NCBI RefSeq assembly: GCF_029227915.1
Contig: NC_079883.1
Coordinates: 22,754,001 to 22,818,000 of the forward strand
Source: Hydractinia symbiolongicarpus
Lineage: Eukaryota; Cnidaria; Hydrozoa; Anthoathecata; Hydractiniidae
Length of the DNA stretch: 64,000 nucleotides
Direction of reading: 5' to 3'
Shown here: piece after piece, positions 47,257 through 62,100 of the stretch
Position numbering within the stretch: the first letter of the stretch is position 1
How the letters are laid out: every line of letters begins with the position of its first letter
Notes under the pieces: generated by a model
What the model was told of the DNA's origin: nothing
The model's input: only the letters and a program-made list of their open reading frames with translations
Database searches by the model: none
Made by a program: the position numbers and the translations under genes

Positions 47257-50200
47257 ATAGAAATGATTTTCACGTAAAACATATACAGATCGAAACAAGA
47301 ATTGCATGTTAAAAAACGTTCTGTTACAGACTGTAAACTAACAAAATGTCATGTCAACTTATGGATATGAGTAGGATTTGTATATATGTTGCTTTTTATA
47401 TGAGAATCTTCATAATTGGCTTATAGTTACTAAAACTTTCTTAAAGATTTTACAGTATTAAAATATTTTTTAAACATAGTTGACAGGGACATGTAAGGGT
47501 AAATAATATGAGACATCTTAAATGTTTTGATGTTATTTTTCTAATTTCTAACTCTTTTCTGGCTTAATAAACTGCCTTTCTCTTGTGGGAATTTCATAGC
47601 ATTAAAATTAATGCTTAATAGAAATTGGTGCAAAACTACACCAGTAACCCTAATGCTAAACTGTATTAACTTCATGAAGAGGTGATTACTATATACTTTT
47701 TGTACACGTTTATTATATGTTGCGATCTTACACTGTAAGTCTAACTGGAAATCTTTCATTCTTTTATATGCTGGTTTTCTTTGTGCATTTGCAGGTTGTT
47801 ACCACAGACTATAATTTTCCAAACAATATTTCTACGTTGCACTACTGTTGACTATCTATTCCTAAAATTGTCTTGTAATGTAATTTTTTGTTGTATTGTT
47901 AGTTATTAGACTTATTGCATGTTTTGAAATGAAGCAAATCCCCAACTTATTACTTGTACTCGTATTATGTGCGCAAAACGAAAAAAGATGCTAAGATACT
48001 TAATACCAATATGTGATTTAAAGAAATTATGGAAACGCTAACCCTGTTTCAAATCGAATTTGCTAACCAGACGCATTTTCCATCCGCATGTTTTAACAAG
48101 GATAAAGTGGTAAAACTACGGGGGTTACTGTTATTTGTTTGGCTATAAAGAAACTTTCGTTTCTAATCTAGAAGGATTCTTAATAACTAAAAACCTTACT
48201 TTTGGGAAAATTTTAGTTCCTTTTACAGCAAAAACACAAAACGGCCGATTTACCTCGTACAACACCACAACCCTTGACATTACTTTGCCAAAAAATCTAT
48301 GAAATTTTGCCTAACCAGAAAAAAATCCTAGATCCGCCCCTGAAAAGACTTTTTAAAATAAAATCTTTAATTATTTATCTATCATTTGTTAAAATTTGTT
48401 TGAAAGATTTTAAAGGTCCGTAAAGTTTAAAAGTTTGCTTGGACTTGGAACAATAATTTATTATTTTCTAATTCATTGCATTCAATCGAAAATAACTTGA
48501 TTTATTAACTCTAAATTTTCCCGCCTTTCCCGCCCTCTTATTTCCTTGGTCACGTGACAAAGCAAAGTGTACATCGACTGTATCTTTACAAATTATAAGC
48601 CTTTAATAAATTCATTTTTTTCTTTATTAAATATAATAAACTTTTAGACAAAAAGAGTGATGCTTGTTACAGCATATTTAGTTGTTTTATTTTTTTTGGT
48701 GGGACGAAATGCTAGCTTTTTTGTACTTTAGCTGTAATAAACTTTTTCATCAATAACACTGTCACGACTACCATTCTTCTCTTTGTCTGTTAAAATAGTT
48801 ATAAATAGTAACAAGCTAGCTTAAATAATAGAAAATCCATGGTCTTTATCAAAACATAAAACGCAGACTTGTTTGCACATTTCTTTAACCCTCGTTTTTC
48901 TACCATGCTGGATTTTTGTGGGATCCTGTTTAAGGAAATGTTTCTTGTTGGAGCAGCAAGCACGTTATCCTTTTTCAACTTCACAAATTAAGATCACCCT
49001 AATGAGAAGACAGAGGAAATTAGTTTGTTTGCTTAATTAGCTGTGAAGTATACTGTCGATCGAACTATTCACCCTTTTTGTCACGTGCTGTTGAGTCATG
49101 GTTAAAAAAGGTAAAAATAAATTTTATGTCATCCTTTTGATTCGCTTCTTCATTACTGTAGACGTTTTTCTTTGATCAGCCGCATGCTGAATTTGCAAGT
49201 GTTTACTGGGAATTACAACTTCCTTTCCAATAACTCTTGTCACCAAAACTTTAAAATGAATTTAAAAAAAAACAAAAAAAAAAACAACAACAACGCGCAT
49301 TCGACAAGTCTTTGGTAGCGCAGTCAGTAGCTAAGCATATAAAAGACCTTGAGTGCAATTTTCACTCAATTATTATCTCTACAGCGCTTGGGAAGTTAAT
49401 GTGCGGGTTCGTTTATATTCGCACTTAACTTAATCTCGCATACGCTTCGTTATTCCTACATTATCGAGAAATTGTATTTTTCTGATTTCTATCCAAGAAG
49501 TTCAACTTTACATCTAATTTTCTTTAGTTGACCACCTGTTGTGCAAAGGCTACTTTAGTCCCACGTTGGATTGATAACTTGTGAGGAAATAAACAATTTC
49601 AGGTGATAAGACAAAAAATAAAGTTTGAGACTTAATTTCCTATTTCATAATGATAAATGTCTCTTGTTCCAAGTAATTATGGTTTTGATCTAATTATTTC
49701 GGAATGCTAACGTGAATTCAAATTATTTGCAACCCACTCAAAGAATTAATGTAAGACTATTGTTTACAAATTTAAATGACTCTTAAAAAGAGTTAGTCAA
49801 GTTTTTCAAAAGCCCGACAACGTGCATGGATAGAAGTGTAACACATAATTAAGCGCATTTCACACTATAGACGGTTTTGTGTAAGAAATATGTCTATACG
49901 AAAGATTTTGATCAAATTATAGATACTAACTCATGAATTACTAACCAAATTACAAAAGTGAATTTAAATTTTAGCAGAGCTCTTCTCCTGAATAGTTAAA
50001 AAGCCTTTTAGGGTTTAAAACAGGGGTCGAGCTTTTTACACAACATCATTTTGGTAAAATCCGCGAAATTATGTTCCGGAAAAAAAAAATTGTTTATTCG
50101 CAAAAAAAATTTTTCACAAAATTTTGATTTCGTTGTACTATCATTTAGGTCTCAAACCATTGAGGTTTTTGTTTCTATTTGTAAGTCTAGAATTTTCTAT

Positions 50201-50385
50201 ACCCTCCTAAGCAAATCGATCCGATCTCAGCAATATTTGACAAATATTTTTAGGGTTTCTCATTATATTTTACCCACGATTGCAGAAATTTCGGCAATAT
50301 AGAGTAACCCGGCAAAATATTTTCTGCAAAATGAAGTATTTTATGACCATTCATCCGCACTCACGGTCATTCATTGCAACTACGG

Positions 50386-50605
50386 AAGCGGACATTCAGA
50401 CTGCGCATGCGTCAAAACTTGTAAACAAAATCCGTGATCTTTCTTCCCAAGCGATAAGAGTAGGTTATGCACAGACTGCAAATTGTCTTACTTACCAAAA
50501 TCATTTAAGCATGAATGCTGTTAAAGCAGAGTGGGGGTCAGCGCCATGTTCTTTTATAAGAAAATTAATCGGAAAATCGCGCATGCGTAGACTGAATGTC
50601 CGCCT
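50386..50605. mobile_element. 220-bp MITE with GCGGACATTCAG ends
   Basis: GCGGACATTCAGACTGCGCATGCG (50388-50411) faces CGCGCATGCG and CTGAATGTCCGC (ending 50603), an inverted repeat of about 24 bases with one or two mismatches. The interior has no real gene; the 109-codon ORF at 50280-50609 merely crosses it. The flanks ACTACGG and ACTACCG hint at a short imperfect duplication. Confidence 0.75.
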
Positions 50606-50997
50606 GTAAACTACCGTGCACTAATAAAAAAATAGATCTTTGCGTACAATTTTTTTCTCATTAGGCGGCGATTCTGCAGTCATTTTAAACGGACAGATGG
50701 GTATTATTTATGTAGAACCGGAAAATTATTATCCTCTTGGATTTATCACTGCCTTCTTTAGCAGCGATAAAGGAAAGAAACAATTCTATATAAAATTCAG
50801 CAAGTCTTAGTATTTAATGGTTGCAGTATTTTCACAAGAAAGCTGCTTTTACGTGTGCGAGAATGTTCCTCTTATTTTTACATTTGTTTAACTTAATTTT
50901 AAAGTCACAAAATTCCGAGATACTCGTAACGTGATAAGCGCTAACATGTATAACATTTTGAAATTTAAAACGCGCGAAATTTAATAAATGTCATGTA

Positions 50998-51400
50998 CTG
51001 TAGTCAACTCCCAGTAATTCGAACCTTGGATAACTCGAACAATCGTTAACTCAACCCATTGTCCCTGTGGCTAATTTCTTCGGATAACTCGAACTTTTTA
51101 CTCGAGAAGGGGAAATCAAAGACTAGATAAATGTCAGTTGGTAATTTTTTTTTAGTTTTTATTAACTCCTGATATGATAAATAGATAATGTTTTCTTTTA
51201 AGGAAAAATTCAATTTATAAGGGACTTGTATGCCTTTTTCATCGCCAACGTTGAAATTTTTTCCCGGTAATTTTTGCCTCCCCTCCTTAAAAAATCGCTT
51301 TAATTCGAACTATAATCTCAATGTAGAATAAATTCAACTTAACGAGAGTTTCGTCAAACATTCGCTAAGTTGAACTATATTCTTTGGTCCCTTGAAAGTT
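50998..51400. mobile_element. pogo-like transposon remnant with TAATTCGAAC ends
   Basis: TACTGTAGTCAACTCCCAGT followed by AATTCGAACCTTGG begins at about 50997. GGATAACTCGAAC recurs at 51028 and 51080. TTTAATTCGAAC and AAGTTGAACTATA occur at 51300-51380. Such 'AATTCGAACC...AACTCGAAC' ends are seen in animal pogo-type elements. There is no ORF; the right boundary is uncertain. Confidence 0.5.
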
Positions 51401-52995
51401 CTGTATAAGGTAAGGCAAAAGTTGAAAGAAAACAATAAGCTCAGATGATATTTCGTACCAACATCACTGTTTTAACAAAACTCATCTCCTAAAGAAACGT
51501 GCAACTTTGCAAGGCTGAAGTGCTGACAGCAGCTAGCTACCAAATTTGTTTTCAAAGTTGTCCATATTCAATATTTTCAATTAATGCAATTATCTTGATT
51601 GGTGATTTCAATAAATTGATATCATTAATTTATTTTTGTTTTTAATGTCATACTGGTGTTATAATTGTTATGTTCATTTTTACATTTCCTGTTCGTATTC
51701 ATCCCTTGACATTTACTGTTCAATGGCAAAAGCTTTGCATGTCCTTTATGTACAAAAGTTTCCTGTGAGTTTTCTTATTCAATTTTTGCACATCCTTCAA
51801 ACAGAGATTTCCACTCTGATCAAGACTAAAATATCTGAGGTGACTGTGACATTTATTTATTCAGTATCACATGGTCAAGAAAACGTAGAATTCAGTTGGA
51901 CAGTTCACTTTTGTTGCAGAAAACTCGAATTAAAAATTTAATTTAAGTTTCTTGTTTCTAAAATGTGCGTTTTAAGCTTATTCAGAACCAAAAATTTTTC
52001 CATCACTCCTCCCTGAAAATAGATTACTCACATCTCTTGTTTTTATAACACGAATTTTTTTGTTAGCAATATCTTTGATATTAATATTAGGAAGAAGGAT
52101 AGTCGTGGCTGTTTTATTTCTACGCTTAACTAATACCCCACAACTGGTAGGGTGTGAAAGCTTTGCTTTAATAGATATGAACACCGAGTAAATGGCGTTA
52201 AATTTTCATAGTCGTAAGTTCTTGCATAGTCCGTACAACAATCAACACTACGAGGTTAGAGGTTCAACTATGAAGAGAATGGCGTTCACTGAAGTTAGAT
52301 TTTAAATCGAACTAGATTTTGAATATAAATAAACGAAAATTCTAAGTTAGAAGTGAAGAAACGCCATTTCAACTGGTCATGCCTACCTTATCGAAACTTG
52401 ATCCTTTGTTTTTTTAAGAAGGTGCACGGTGCCACCTAAGAGCTTGCCAAACTGGGTTTTACATTGGGAAACTGCTTGCAAACGGATCATAGCATGGCAA
52501 AAATTATAACAAACATACGTTAGCAGTGGGTTGTTACACAAAAACCCGATTTTTTAATAAAAGTTTTATTCCACACTAAAACATGAAAAGCATAATTTGC
52601 ATTTCGGACATTGATTTGCAACGTTAGTGGCAAGTTACAATTGGTACATAAAGAGAAACAGCTATTAAAATGGAATGTGAAATTTAGCACCTCTTGTCAA
52701 ATAACAAAAAACATTTCGACTCTTAATTATCGTTGACTTTTAAACATAATTAATTTCACGCTATTGTGATTGTCTTTTGTTCCTTAGAATTAAAAGAATG
52801 TTTGGTGCTTGATGCCAGTCGATGTAAAAAAAATCTTTTTTTACCATCACGTGGCAATGATGGAATTACAACAACATACTAATGACACTATATTGTTTAA
52901 AAGGTTTTATCTCGAACAAATTTCCTATTTTGAGGTTTCAAGCGGCTTGAATTTTGTAGGAATACTCTAGCCTTAAATAGATTAATGTCTAAGAA

Positions 52996-53103
52996 CAACC
53001 TCGTCTCCAGGGTCTTGTGTGACACCCAAGCCGTTATAGCAGATTGGCCTTTTCGCTACTATCAACTTCATCAATAAGACAAAATGTCCTGGCAACGAGG
53101 TTG
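52996..53103. mobile_element. Fold-back MITE of the CCTCGT family (copy 3)
   Basis: CAACCTCGTCTCCAGGGTCT at the left faces GTCCTGGCAACGAGGTTG at the right over 108 bp. It is the clearest member of the family also present at 14388, 38350 and 42132. Confidence 0.78.
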
Positions 53104-56100
53104 GTGACCTCGAAAAAATGTTCACTAAAACGAGGTGGCTGCCATGATAGTTTCTTTCGAAATTGGATTGTATTACTTCAAAAACCTGCTCTAGAATGTT
53201 AGGGTATATTGAAATCGACACAAAGCTAAAGTGTCTAATGACAGTACACGAATCATGGATTCAAAAGAATAAAATAGACATATTTTTGACGCCATAAACT
53301 GACTAAGAATAATAAAAATCAAAGATCAGTTAAACAAAGTTAAACTACAAAAATATACAAGAAAAACTTGTTCTTCGCAATCATTAATCCATCCTTTACA
53401 TATCGTGGTATCGTTTATTAAAGGCTGCAATAAAATGTTGATAAATAAATTGAGAAAAATTATTTAGAATCTTAAACTAATTTTACAACAAAGATTTTTA
53501 ATTATTGGTTTGTTTTATTTAAAAAAATTTCTTGTTTTTTTCTCTTTGGTTATTGGAGTGGCCATGGTTATTAAAAACGTATTATATTACATGACATATA
53601 GAACCACAAAACAAGCCAGCACAATCACCTTCATTGCCTGTAATAGGTCTGTTATCTTTTTGTTTATCATTTGTTTCTATTTTTAACCTTTTTTGTCGTC
53701 GCTAAGCGACAAGAAAGATGTTCTTTCAGCGTTTTAATTTTGTGCTAAGCAAATATCACGTTATTTGGCAGGTTTAATCATGGAGGTAGAATGGTTTAAT
53801 TTATTTACTATAAATAACCTATAGATAGCATCTTTTCTATTTCTAAAATAGCTACATGAAATTGCTGGAATGCACACAATTTGATATCTTTTCGCATTAC
53901 GCAAATTTAAGTTTGGCCAATATATGTATTTTAATTTCGGCTAAAAATGTTAAAAAATCACTTTATATTCAGAACAAAACACGAAATAGATTTATATAGA
54001 CGACAAAAATAAACGGACAAATAATAAAGTAAAAATATTTTCTAGTTTTTAAATTTTGCGATGAGGCTATCTGAAAAATAGACCTGGAACGAGAAAGTGA
54101 TTAATAGTTTTGATGGTACGTTATATAACACAGCATGATCAAGTTGATTTCAGTCTAAATGCTCAATTGGGAAAATAGCAGCATGACCAAGCCTTTAATT
54201 GCTAATTTTTTATTGTTCATTTACACTGATGGTAATAGGACAATTAAACTGTTTTTATTTTTTGGAACACTGTGATATCAGTCTTGTGGCTACTGCTTGT
54301 GGCTATCGCTGGCGCACACATAGCAAACCTATTTCCTTCCCACTACCGATTCTATTAATAGACATGATCTTGCATAAATGTAATTATACACTCCCAAGCT
54401 ATCAACCACACTGACTTGGCATTTCCTGCTAATTAGTTCAAAGTGGTGCCTGGCTCTGAAGAGGAACAAGTGATAATTGAAAACCCAAATAATTAACTTC
54501 TCACCACAAGAGAGTCTGTTACCTAGGAGGGTAAAAATATTTCTATCCTTTTAGGTGTTACATAGAAACAAAGAAGTGTTACATAGAAACAAAGAAAATA
54601 TTGAAATACACAATAAATATAGAAGAATCTAATCAGCTTAGTAAATAGATACTGTTCCTAATGTAAAGTAAATATGGTTTATTTTTTATGAATGAGTGTT
54701 TAAATGCTTTTTACCTCCCAAACATATTTTTACAAAATGATATTTGGCATCGTTCAAGGATTATAAATGTAAATGTTGATTCTGACTTCTCTCATAGGAA
54801 ATGTATAGTCAAAACTGAAAGTAGCACAGTTTGTTCCTCTCTGTGTATTCAAAATGTATAAGATATTGAACGATCAAATGTATTTGGTACAGAAATATGG
54901 TTAAAGTTTTTCCCGATTTCCACTCTAGGTAACACATAACAGTTTATGAATGACGTCAAGATTTATGTTTAATGAGTTATTCTTTAATCCAAACAACATT
55001 AATGATGGTAATACAACTAGAAAAAAATTGTTGTAGATGCATTAAATTTTATCAATAGCTCTTTTGTACTTTCTGTATGGTGAATACAACTGGAAAGAAC
55101 GATTAGCTATTTTTCTGAAGAAAAGGGAAAGTTTAATATTCTTAATATTCAATCCGTCTTGGCGTGAAATCTTCACAGTCAAACTCTTATTGGTTTGCAA
55201 AGCGACCTTTTAATGCTACGACATCGAATCAACTAGGTAGCACTTTTTCAAAACATTTTTTTGTCAAGTTGTTGCATATTTCTTGTTGTGAAATGAATCG
55301 CCTGATACGCTTTTTTGCTAATTAACCTTGTTCCGTGACAAGCCGCGTAAGGAAGTCACATTGACGTTAAACTTTTTTTGAATGGGAGTAGCGGTTGAAA
55401 CTTAACCTTTGAAGAAAACTGCATAGATTGTATGATTACTTAGCATATTTTCATCCCACTTGTTCAGTTAATTTCCATGCTAATTAAAGGTTGAGCCATT
55501 ATAATGAAGCGATCAGCTTAAATTCTGTGATCAACAAAATAAAATAAACGAGAAAAATGTCAGGAAATCTTTTTTGTTATTATTATCAAAATTGCCAAAC
55601 AAGCAAAGTGTCCAAAAGTTTACGATTAGTCTTAAATTTACTTGTATATACATAATTAAAAAATTAGAATCTAACTCATTTAGATGCTTTTTGTATGTAG
55701 GAAGTTAAAAAGAATTCTAATCTTATCTCAGTAAATTACTTTAATTTTTCCGTGAAACAAATCAACTTATCATATCATTATTTTCAGGTACACTTGCTCT
55801 ATAGTACCGAATATTCCTTATTCCCCAAATCCCCGATTGTTGATTTTTAATGTTTTGTAGAAATTTTCGGAATGAAGTCTTAAAACCGTGTATCGAAAAT
55901 TTTTAAATTTGATTAAAAAATCTAGAAAGCATTGAGGAAGTGTTAAAGAAAACAGCTGATGTTATCTCGCTTACGTTTCCTTGATTTTCGGTAAAACAAA
56001 CAAACTGGAATAATTTTTTATTATGAATTACCAGATAACGAAATTCTTTATTTATCTTGTTACAAACAGAACGTTTTGTTCAAACTAGTTTTAACGAAAC

Positions 56101-59100
56101 AAGAAATTTGTTTCACATTGTCCAAAGTTGCGAAAACATCTCCAAAATATGACATGAGTAACACATTTTTGTGGTATCATTTTCTATTTAAACGCATCAG
56201 TGTAACTTCGTTGTTGATAACAAAAAGGCAAGTTCCTCGTAGGTTGTATTTCTTTGATATTGACAAATTGACGCAAAATGTTGTCATTTTGTTGCATAAC
56301 AACACAATCACTCTAATAGATGTTCTATAACCCTGCACGTGGATTCTAGTACAGATCTGTTGTTGTGTTTTCATCAGAATTGCATCGTCACTAGCTACGA
56401 TTTTCCGGTTTTTATTTACGACGTAGCAACTTTCGCAAAAAAAAAAAAAAAATTAACAAAAAAATATCGTGAAGTAAATTTTTTCATTGCCAAACAAAAG
56501 TTTTTTTATGTCTATCAAGCTCGATTTTACATTTCCTATTTTTTGCAGGACACGTTTTTGTGTCACAATGCAGGAAATTGAGTCTTTCCTCTCTAATTAC
56601 AAAAACGTTTCAGTGTCTATCCTAAACGATCTTAGAGAAAAACGCAGGGTGTTAGCACCATAAGCATTATTTTGTTGATTCTTTCTTCATTTTACAAATA
56701 TGAGTCAAAAATTTATGTTTTTTCAAATCAAAAAGCCTATTGTTATATCATGGCTAATTGTAAAGCCGATAATTTTCAAAAAGTTGTTTTTATTGGATAG
56801 AGCAGAACCCTTTAAAACACTTCCGGACTTAACTGTCATTAGAATTCAACTTATAAAAATGCCCTCGTCCTTATTTATTTATTTATTTGTTTATTTATTT
56901 ATTTATTTATTTGTTTTATATTATCTTAGACATTCGGCAGCTGTGTATATTCCATGCATCGCATAAATAATTCAAGGCCGGGTACCCTTTTGTCCAACGG
57001 ATCAACGGTATGTTATAATAGGTAATTATGAATAGCGAAAACGACCTCTAAGTGAAAAGAATATAAGGGGATTTTATTTTTCCTATAAAATACTCCTATA
57101 AATTTTTGCAGGCATTCTTTATAATTTCAAATTCTTCAATAATCAGTAAAAAGTTTAACATAAAAGAAGAGGAAGTCTAATAAATCAATATTTCAATAAG
57201 ATCAAATGTTGATAAAACAATATCTCCTCTGCTTATCCCTAATAGGACAGAGATTTCCTTCCCTTTTGAGTCAACATACAGGATTAAATAAAACGCTGTT
57301 CTGTTTTGAACTCGTGCAAAATAAACAAGCAAAGGTACGAGAGAGATTATATAATGAAACAAACAAATAAGCGAAGAAACACAAAATAGAAGCCATTTTA
57401 TTGTTCAACAATTGAGATGTTATCCGAAATTGGCCATGTCAACCAAGAATGACCATGTCAACCAAAAGTAGCCTTCACGTTGTTTATTTCCTAAGAAACA
57501 CGAATTTAAGAAAAATGCAACTGGAATTATGGGTACTTTTAATTGCTGACTTGCGAAATATTGACAACATTGAAAACTTAAATTGACTGAGTTTCTGCTG
57601 AAAAGCTTAAGAGATCTCGGACCATTAAGTTTTAGAAATCTTTAAAAAATAAATAGAGGATGAGCCAAAAAATTGTATTTTTTGTAAAAAAGAACTTTTT
57701 GTTTGTTATATTTGGTGCCATCAACCAACCGCGTTTTTTTTTGTTCGGCCTGCAAGCAAGATGGAGCAACATGTATAATTGTTGGTAGCTAATAAAAACA
57801 AGAAATGGTTGGACGGGAGGACGTACCAGCTATTAAAAAGAAATGCTCAGGGACATAATTTCATAATTAATTTACTTTTAGATGATAAATGGAAGGTAAT
57901 CTCAAAACTAATTCAAAACTTCTTCCTTCTTGTCGCATCTTTTTATAGCCGAAATCGTTTAAGTAGATGTTAAAACAGTGTTTCTATGGTGCTTAGATGA
58001 AGTTAAAGAAAAACTTCCTTTAATATTTCAAAAACTTTCTACATATGATTTCTTTCATATATTACAAATTAGTTACTGTTGTCGGAACCGCTACATGTCT
58101 TGTATACTAGCCAATATTTCTGTGACTTATTTACTAAAATTCTTCACAGTCGTATATCTGAATGTCAATAATGTGTTGAGCTATGATATTGCAATAAACT
58201 GCTGTTATAATTCACCCATGCGGTAATCTAACATTCCACTGAGAGGTCAAAAAACCAACAGTGTCGAATCAACCTTTAAAATAGCTCGCTTGGTATCTTA
58301 CGATTGAAATACAATTGTCTTAAGTTTGCCACACCAGTATCATAAAAACATGGAAATTAAATTGTCTGTAGTGAATATAATACATGCTAAAATTACTAAG
58401 GCTTTGTTCTTTGTTTTTTACTGTAGTTAATAATTATTTATTTTGGCTGCAACATTTTGTGCTAATGTTTCTGAGTGGGATAATTACCAAAACAACTTAA
58501 TAATAGTGACCAAAAACATCGCCCATTTGGCAAAATCTTTTTTATAAAAAACGATTATAACAGCTTGCATAATCATGAATTGTTCACATTTCATTGGACA
58601 CAATCAATTTTTATTTAACAAGTTTCGTGCGCGACTGCTCGTACTCCATCAGCTAAACGCACTATAAATTCGCAAAGCTAGCCAAGGAAAACTAAGCGAT
58701 GCCTAAGTTAACCCTTATGAAATTGAAATAAGTCGAGAAAAATATCAAATTCAATATTGCATAGTGGATATGCAGTAGTTGCCATTTACCCTGGCAACTT
58801 TTCAATATGGTATCAATTCTTGTTAGTTCAATGTCTATTAAGTTTTAAACACAACACCTAATTGGGTTAATAAATGAAGGATGTTTCTCCAATTCTTCTA
58901 ATAGTTCTTAAATTGGTATTTTTTCTCACTTTTGTTATAGAAGTCATTATCCTATTAAACATGATGATAATATATTAAAATGTTTATTTTTATATTTTTT
59001 CTTTTTAGTGGCATTCTTCGTAAGATATAATCTAAAACAATTTTATACGCAGAAAATCTTGTTTCACATTTGAAGGGATAAATTCTCAGGTCTAAAAGTA

Positions 59101-62100
59101 GTCAAGACATTTATTCTCGCCATTTCAGAATTGAAAAATGTTCTGTAGCTGTAAAGTTTTTTCTTATTTCGTAGCATATGTGATGGGAATTTCCCATAAA
59201 CTATCAAGTTTGTTTGAACGATCAAAGACGCTGCATTTTGATTTGAAAGAATTTAGTATGAATTAGACCTAATTGCTGGAGAACTAAAAATAAATTTCGT
59301 TTTAGGCCTTACTACGATCCGAAATAAATTTTGCGACATTTTCGGTAATTTCTTAGGCACGTTTTATGTGCGAGGACTTTTTGGAATACAGCGTAACATA
59401 ACAGATAATTAATTACCTTCTTTTTATCATTTCTTAACAATATACTCTTGAGGTTACTTTAACTGCAATAACAAAAAGCCCATTACTCACACTGTCAAAT
59501 TATTTTTGATAAAAGGAATTTGCCTCAATTTATTACAATTACTGTTATTCCTCTTTAGATTGTTTTGTTTTCGTCCCCAGTGACTAATCAAATTTACATT
59601 AACAAATTTTCAAAACGTTATAGAAGACACAAGTTAGGCTATATGAACTTACTAAACTTTTTTTTATATTCATTTGTGAATTGAGGTGTAGACCTTTTGC
59701 TCTGCTGTCTTTTCTACTTCAAAGGTGTGTAGCTAGAACTGATATGACTGGTCAAGCCAAGCTCGTTGTTGGCCTTTTAAGAGGTGGAATGTGATTCTAT
59801 GACGATAACGGTCCTAATGTTTTGAAACTACGTCGTTTTGGTCGATTTGTGGTGTGTAGTTATGTTTTGCAATTGAATATTTGCGTACTGATTCAAGAAT
59901 GCAAATTTATTCTCAATTTGGTCAGTGTGGCGAATAATTACGTTACGATCTCATGAAATGCCATTTATCGAGCATGTATTTGCAGTATCAGGGCAATGTT
60001 AAATTGTTTTGAACAGTAGTCTCCTTTGACGATTATTTCAACACATGGTTGTGGTAGTTAACTATAGGTTAATGATACTTCTGTAATACGTTTTTTTGTT
60101 TGATAGCCACACATAATAAAATTAAGGGCTTCAAGTGTTGACAAAAACTGACTTATGCTGTATATGATATTTTTTTTTGCTTTTGTTCCGTTTACGTAAT
60201 TAGCATGCGCACATTAGTAAGTTTCACGACGTAGAACTACGATGCATTTTATGGAATTATCTAAGGGAGCATATTTTCCACTCAGCAGAAATCGTCTGTA
60301 GGGTAGCGCTAATGGTTATCACACCACGCAATGTAATAAACCAATTGGATAAAGCAATTCAGGAAATTAAACACTTACACATCTGACTGTTTTTGTAAAC
60401 ACTGAAGTTAATTAACCAGCACCAACCAAATTTGAATTTATAATTGTTACCTATTGTTTTATTCAAAAGTCGTGCCTAAAAAAAGTGAAGAAGTTAATTA
60501 CGAGAGTAGACAAGAAAAGCTCATTAACTAGTCTTATGTAATATTAATTAGGTTTCTAATGATCTTCTTTTCATGAGGGATTAATGACATTGAATTCTTT
60601 TGGGTCATTATGTGGTCTTTAAATTCAGCGCTGTATTTCGTTCCAGTTCAGTTTTATTTCACTACTGTGATGAACAGTAGTTAAACTTTGGAATAGCTAC
60701 CTCGCTTTATTTGATATAAAAGGTAAGGTTTTTATTTTTTATACTTTTTTTTAGAATCTATTATTTTTATTCGTTTGTTTGTTGAATAGTATCTTGGCAT
60801 TTTATAAGGTTTTTTTCTTACATCTTCTTTCAAGCAAAAAAAAACACACATGGTTTTGCAACTTTTATCATTTCCTTAATTGTGACCTATTTTTCTTGAT
60901 AAAATCTCTTTTCTCTGCGCTTCTATATGAAAATAGTGTACGCTTTCATAGTAGAATAATACACGCTTACATATCTTTTCCTGTGTTATCTTTTAAGGAA
61001 GTTGGATATTTTTAACTTAATTAAGGAAAACACTAATTAATTCAAAAGTTTTATCAGATAAATACAACAATTTTCAATCTTTCTTAAATTGAGTAGCAGT
61101 CTCTATTCGCATCAATTAAATGTATTACCTTTTTGCAATGTTCGAAATGGATAATTGCATGATATTTTAAACGCTATAATAACGCTATAATATTTGTTAC
61201 AAAAGAAATTTTACTTCGCCATTTTGTTTCTGTTCTATTACACTTTATTCTTGCCATTTTAACTTTAAGAAATTGATTGTTTGTTTGCTGTTTCAGTAAA
61301 ATCATTTTCAGAATGTAAATATAGCACTTCCTAGGACAATTTCTTTGTTCCTGTTTTTATTCTATCGCGCGTTTAGAGTACATTCTACGATATTGTTAGG
61401 AAAAATAAATAATACAAACAACAACAAGGAAACCAAAAAACAACTGTAAAATTCGGTTTCCAAGTGTAATGGTCTTTGCGTCAGAACAATCTTCTCTTTC
61501 AACCATGCATCATTTAGGTTTTTAATTACGCCTCCAGAAATTACTTTCCCATTTCTTCCACGTTTAGCTGTAACCACAGTTGTTCATTCATGATGATCTA
61601 GCAATGTTTTTTTTTTACTGTAACAAACGTTGGATAATATTGTGCACTGTGTTAAGTGATATGGAAAAAACAGATTGTAATAAGGAAATGTTAAAACAAA
61701 ATCAACGTTGATGCTGTTACTAGTATAATAATACCATGGAATAATTTCATTTTGTGATAAAATTGGCTCAGCATTACTGAAACTAAAAAAGCTTTTATTC
61801 AACAGCTATTTTTGAACTAAGTGTTCTGAAAATTAAAAAAAAGGTATCAAAACAGGGAAATTAAAAGAATGACAGGGAATTTTTTATTTATTTATACACG
61901 ATAATTAAATTGTTGTTTAGCATCGTTAATTATTAATTACTATATCTGTAATTGATCGCTTAAAAAACAATTAGGCATTAATTATGCCACATGGAGGTGT
62001 TACATAACATCAATCATTAAAAATAGATTAGAGATACAAGCTCTCGAAAAGTTAAACGAGTTCATATTTGCGGTCAGTGACATTTAAATATCAGCGCGTT

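Larger units (their letters stand above)
45033..48342 (+). mobile_element. 3.3-kb non-autonomous hAT-like element
   Basis: CAGGGGCGGATCTAGG at 45033 and CCTAGATCCGCCCCTG ending at 48342 are exact 16-bp terminal inverted repeats. Both ends then share a GGTTAGGC block, offset by about ten bases. The first 487 bases are also present inverted at 1-471. The interior has no transposase; it holds the 179-bp tandem repeat at 46706-47256 and A/T-rich filler. The flanking 8-mers (TTAATTAA and AAAAGACT) do not match. So either the duplication has decayed or the two ends come from different insertions. Confidence 0.6.
48343..52995. other. Intergenic with two small transposon remnants
   Basis: No gene is supported. 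At 49310-49365, CTTTGGTAGCGCAGTCAGTA is reminiscent of a tRNA A-box and D-arm and is followed by GAGTGCAATTTTCACTC, a short hairpin; this could be a decayed tRNA-derived SINE. The elements at 50386 and 50998 are listed separately. Confidence 0.4.

Noticed and set aside
46770-47307. Three similar minus-strand ORFs with PDIYPLFTVFQYYKD
   Set aside because: They are repeated translations of the 179-bp tandem unit inside a transposon.
50280-50609. 109-codon plus-strand ORF
   Set aside because: It ends inside and mostly consists of the inverted-repeat element at 50386-50605; no coding pattern outside it.
53100-53221. 79-codon minus-strand ORF overlapping 52982-53221
   Set aside because: It runs across the CCTCGT MITE and has no conserved coding feature.
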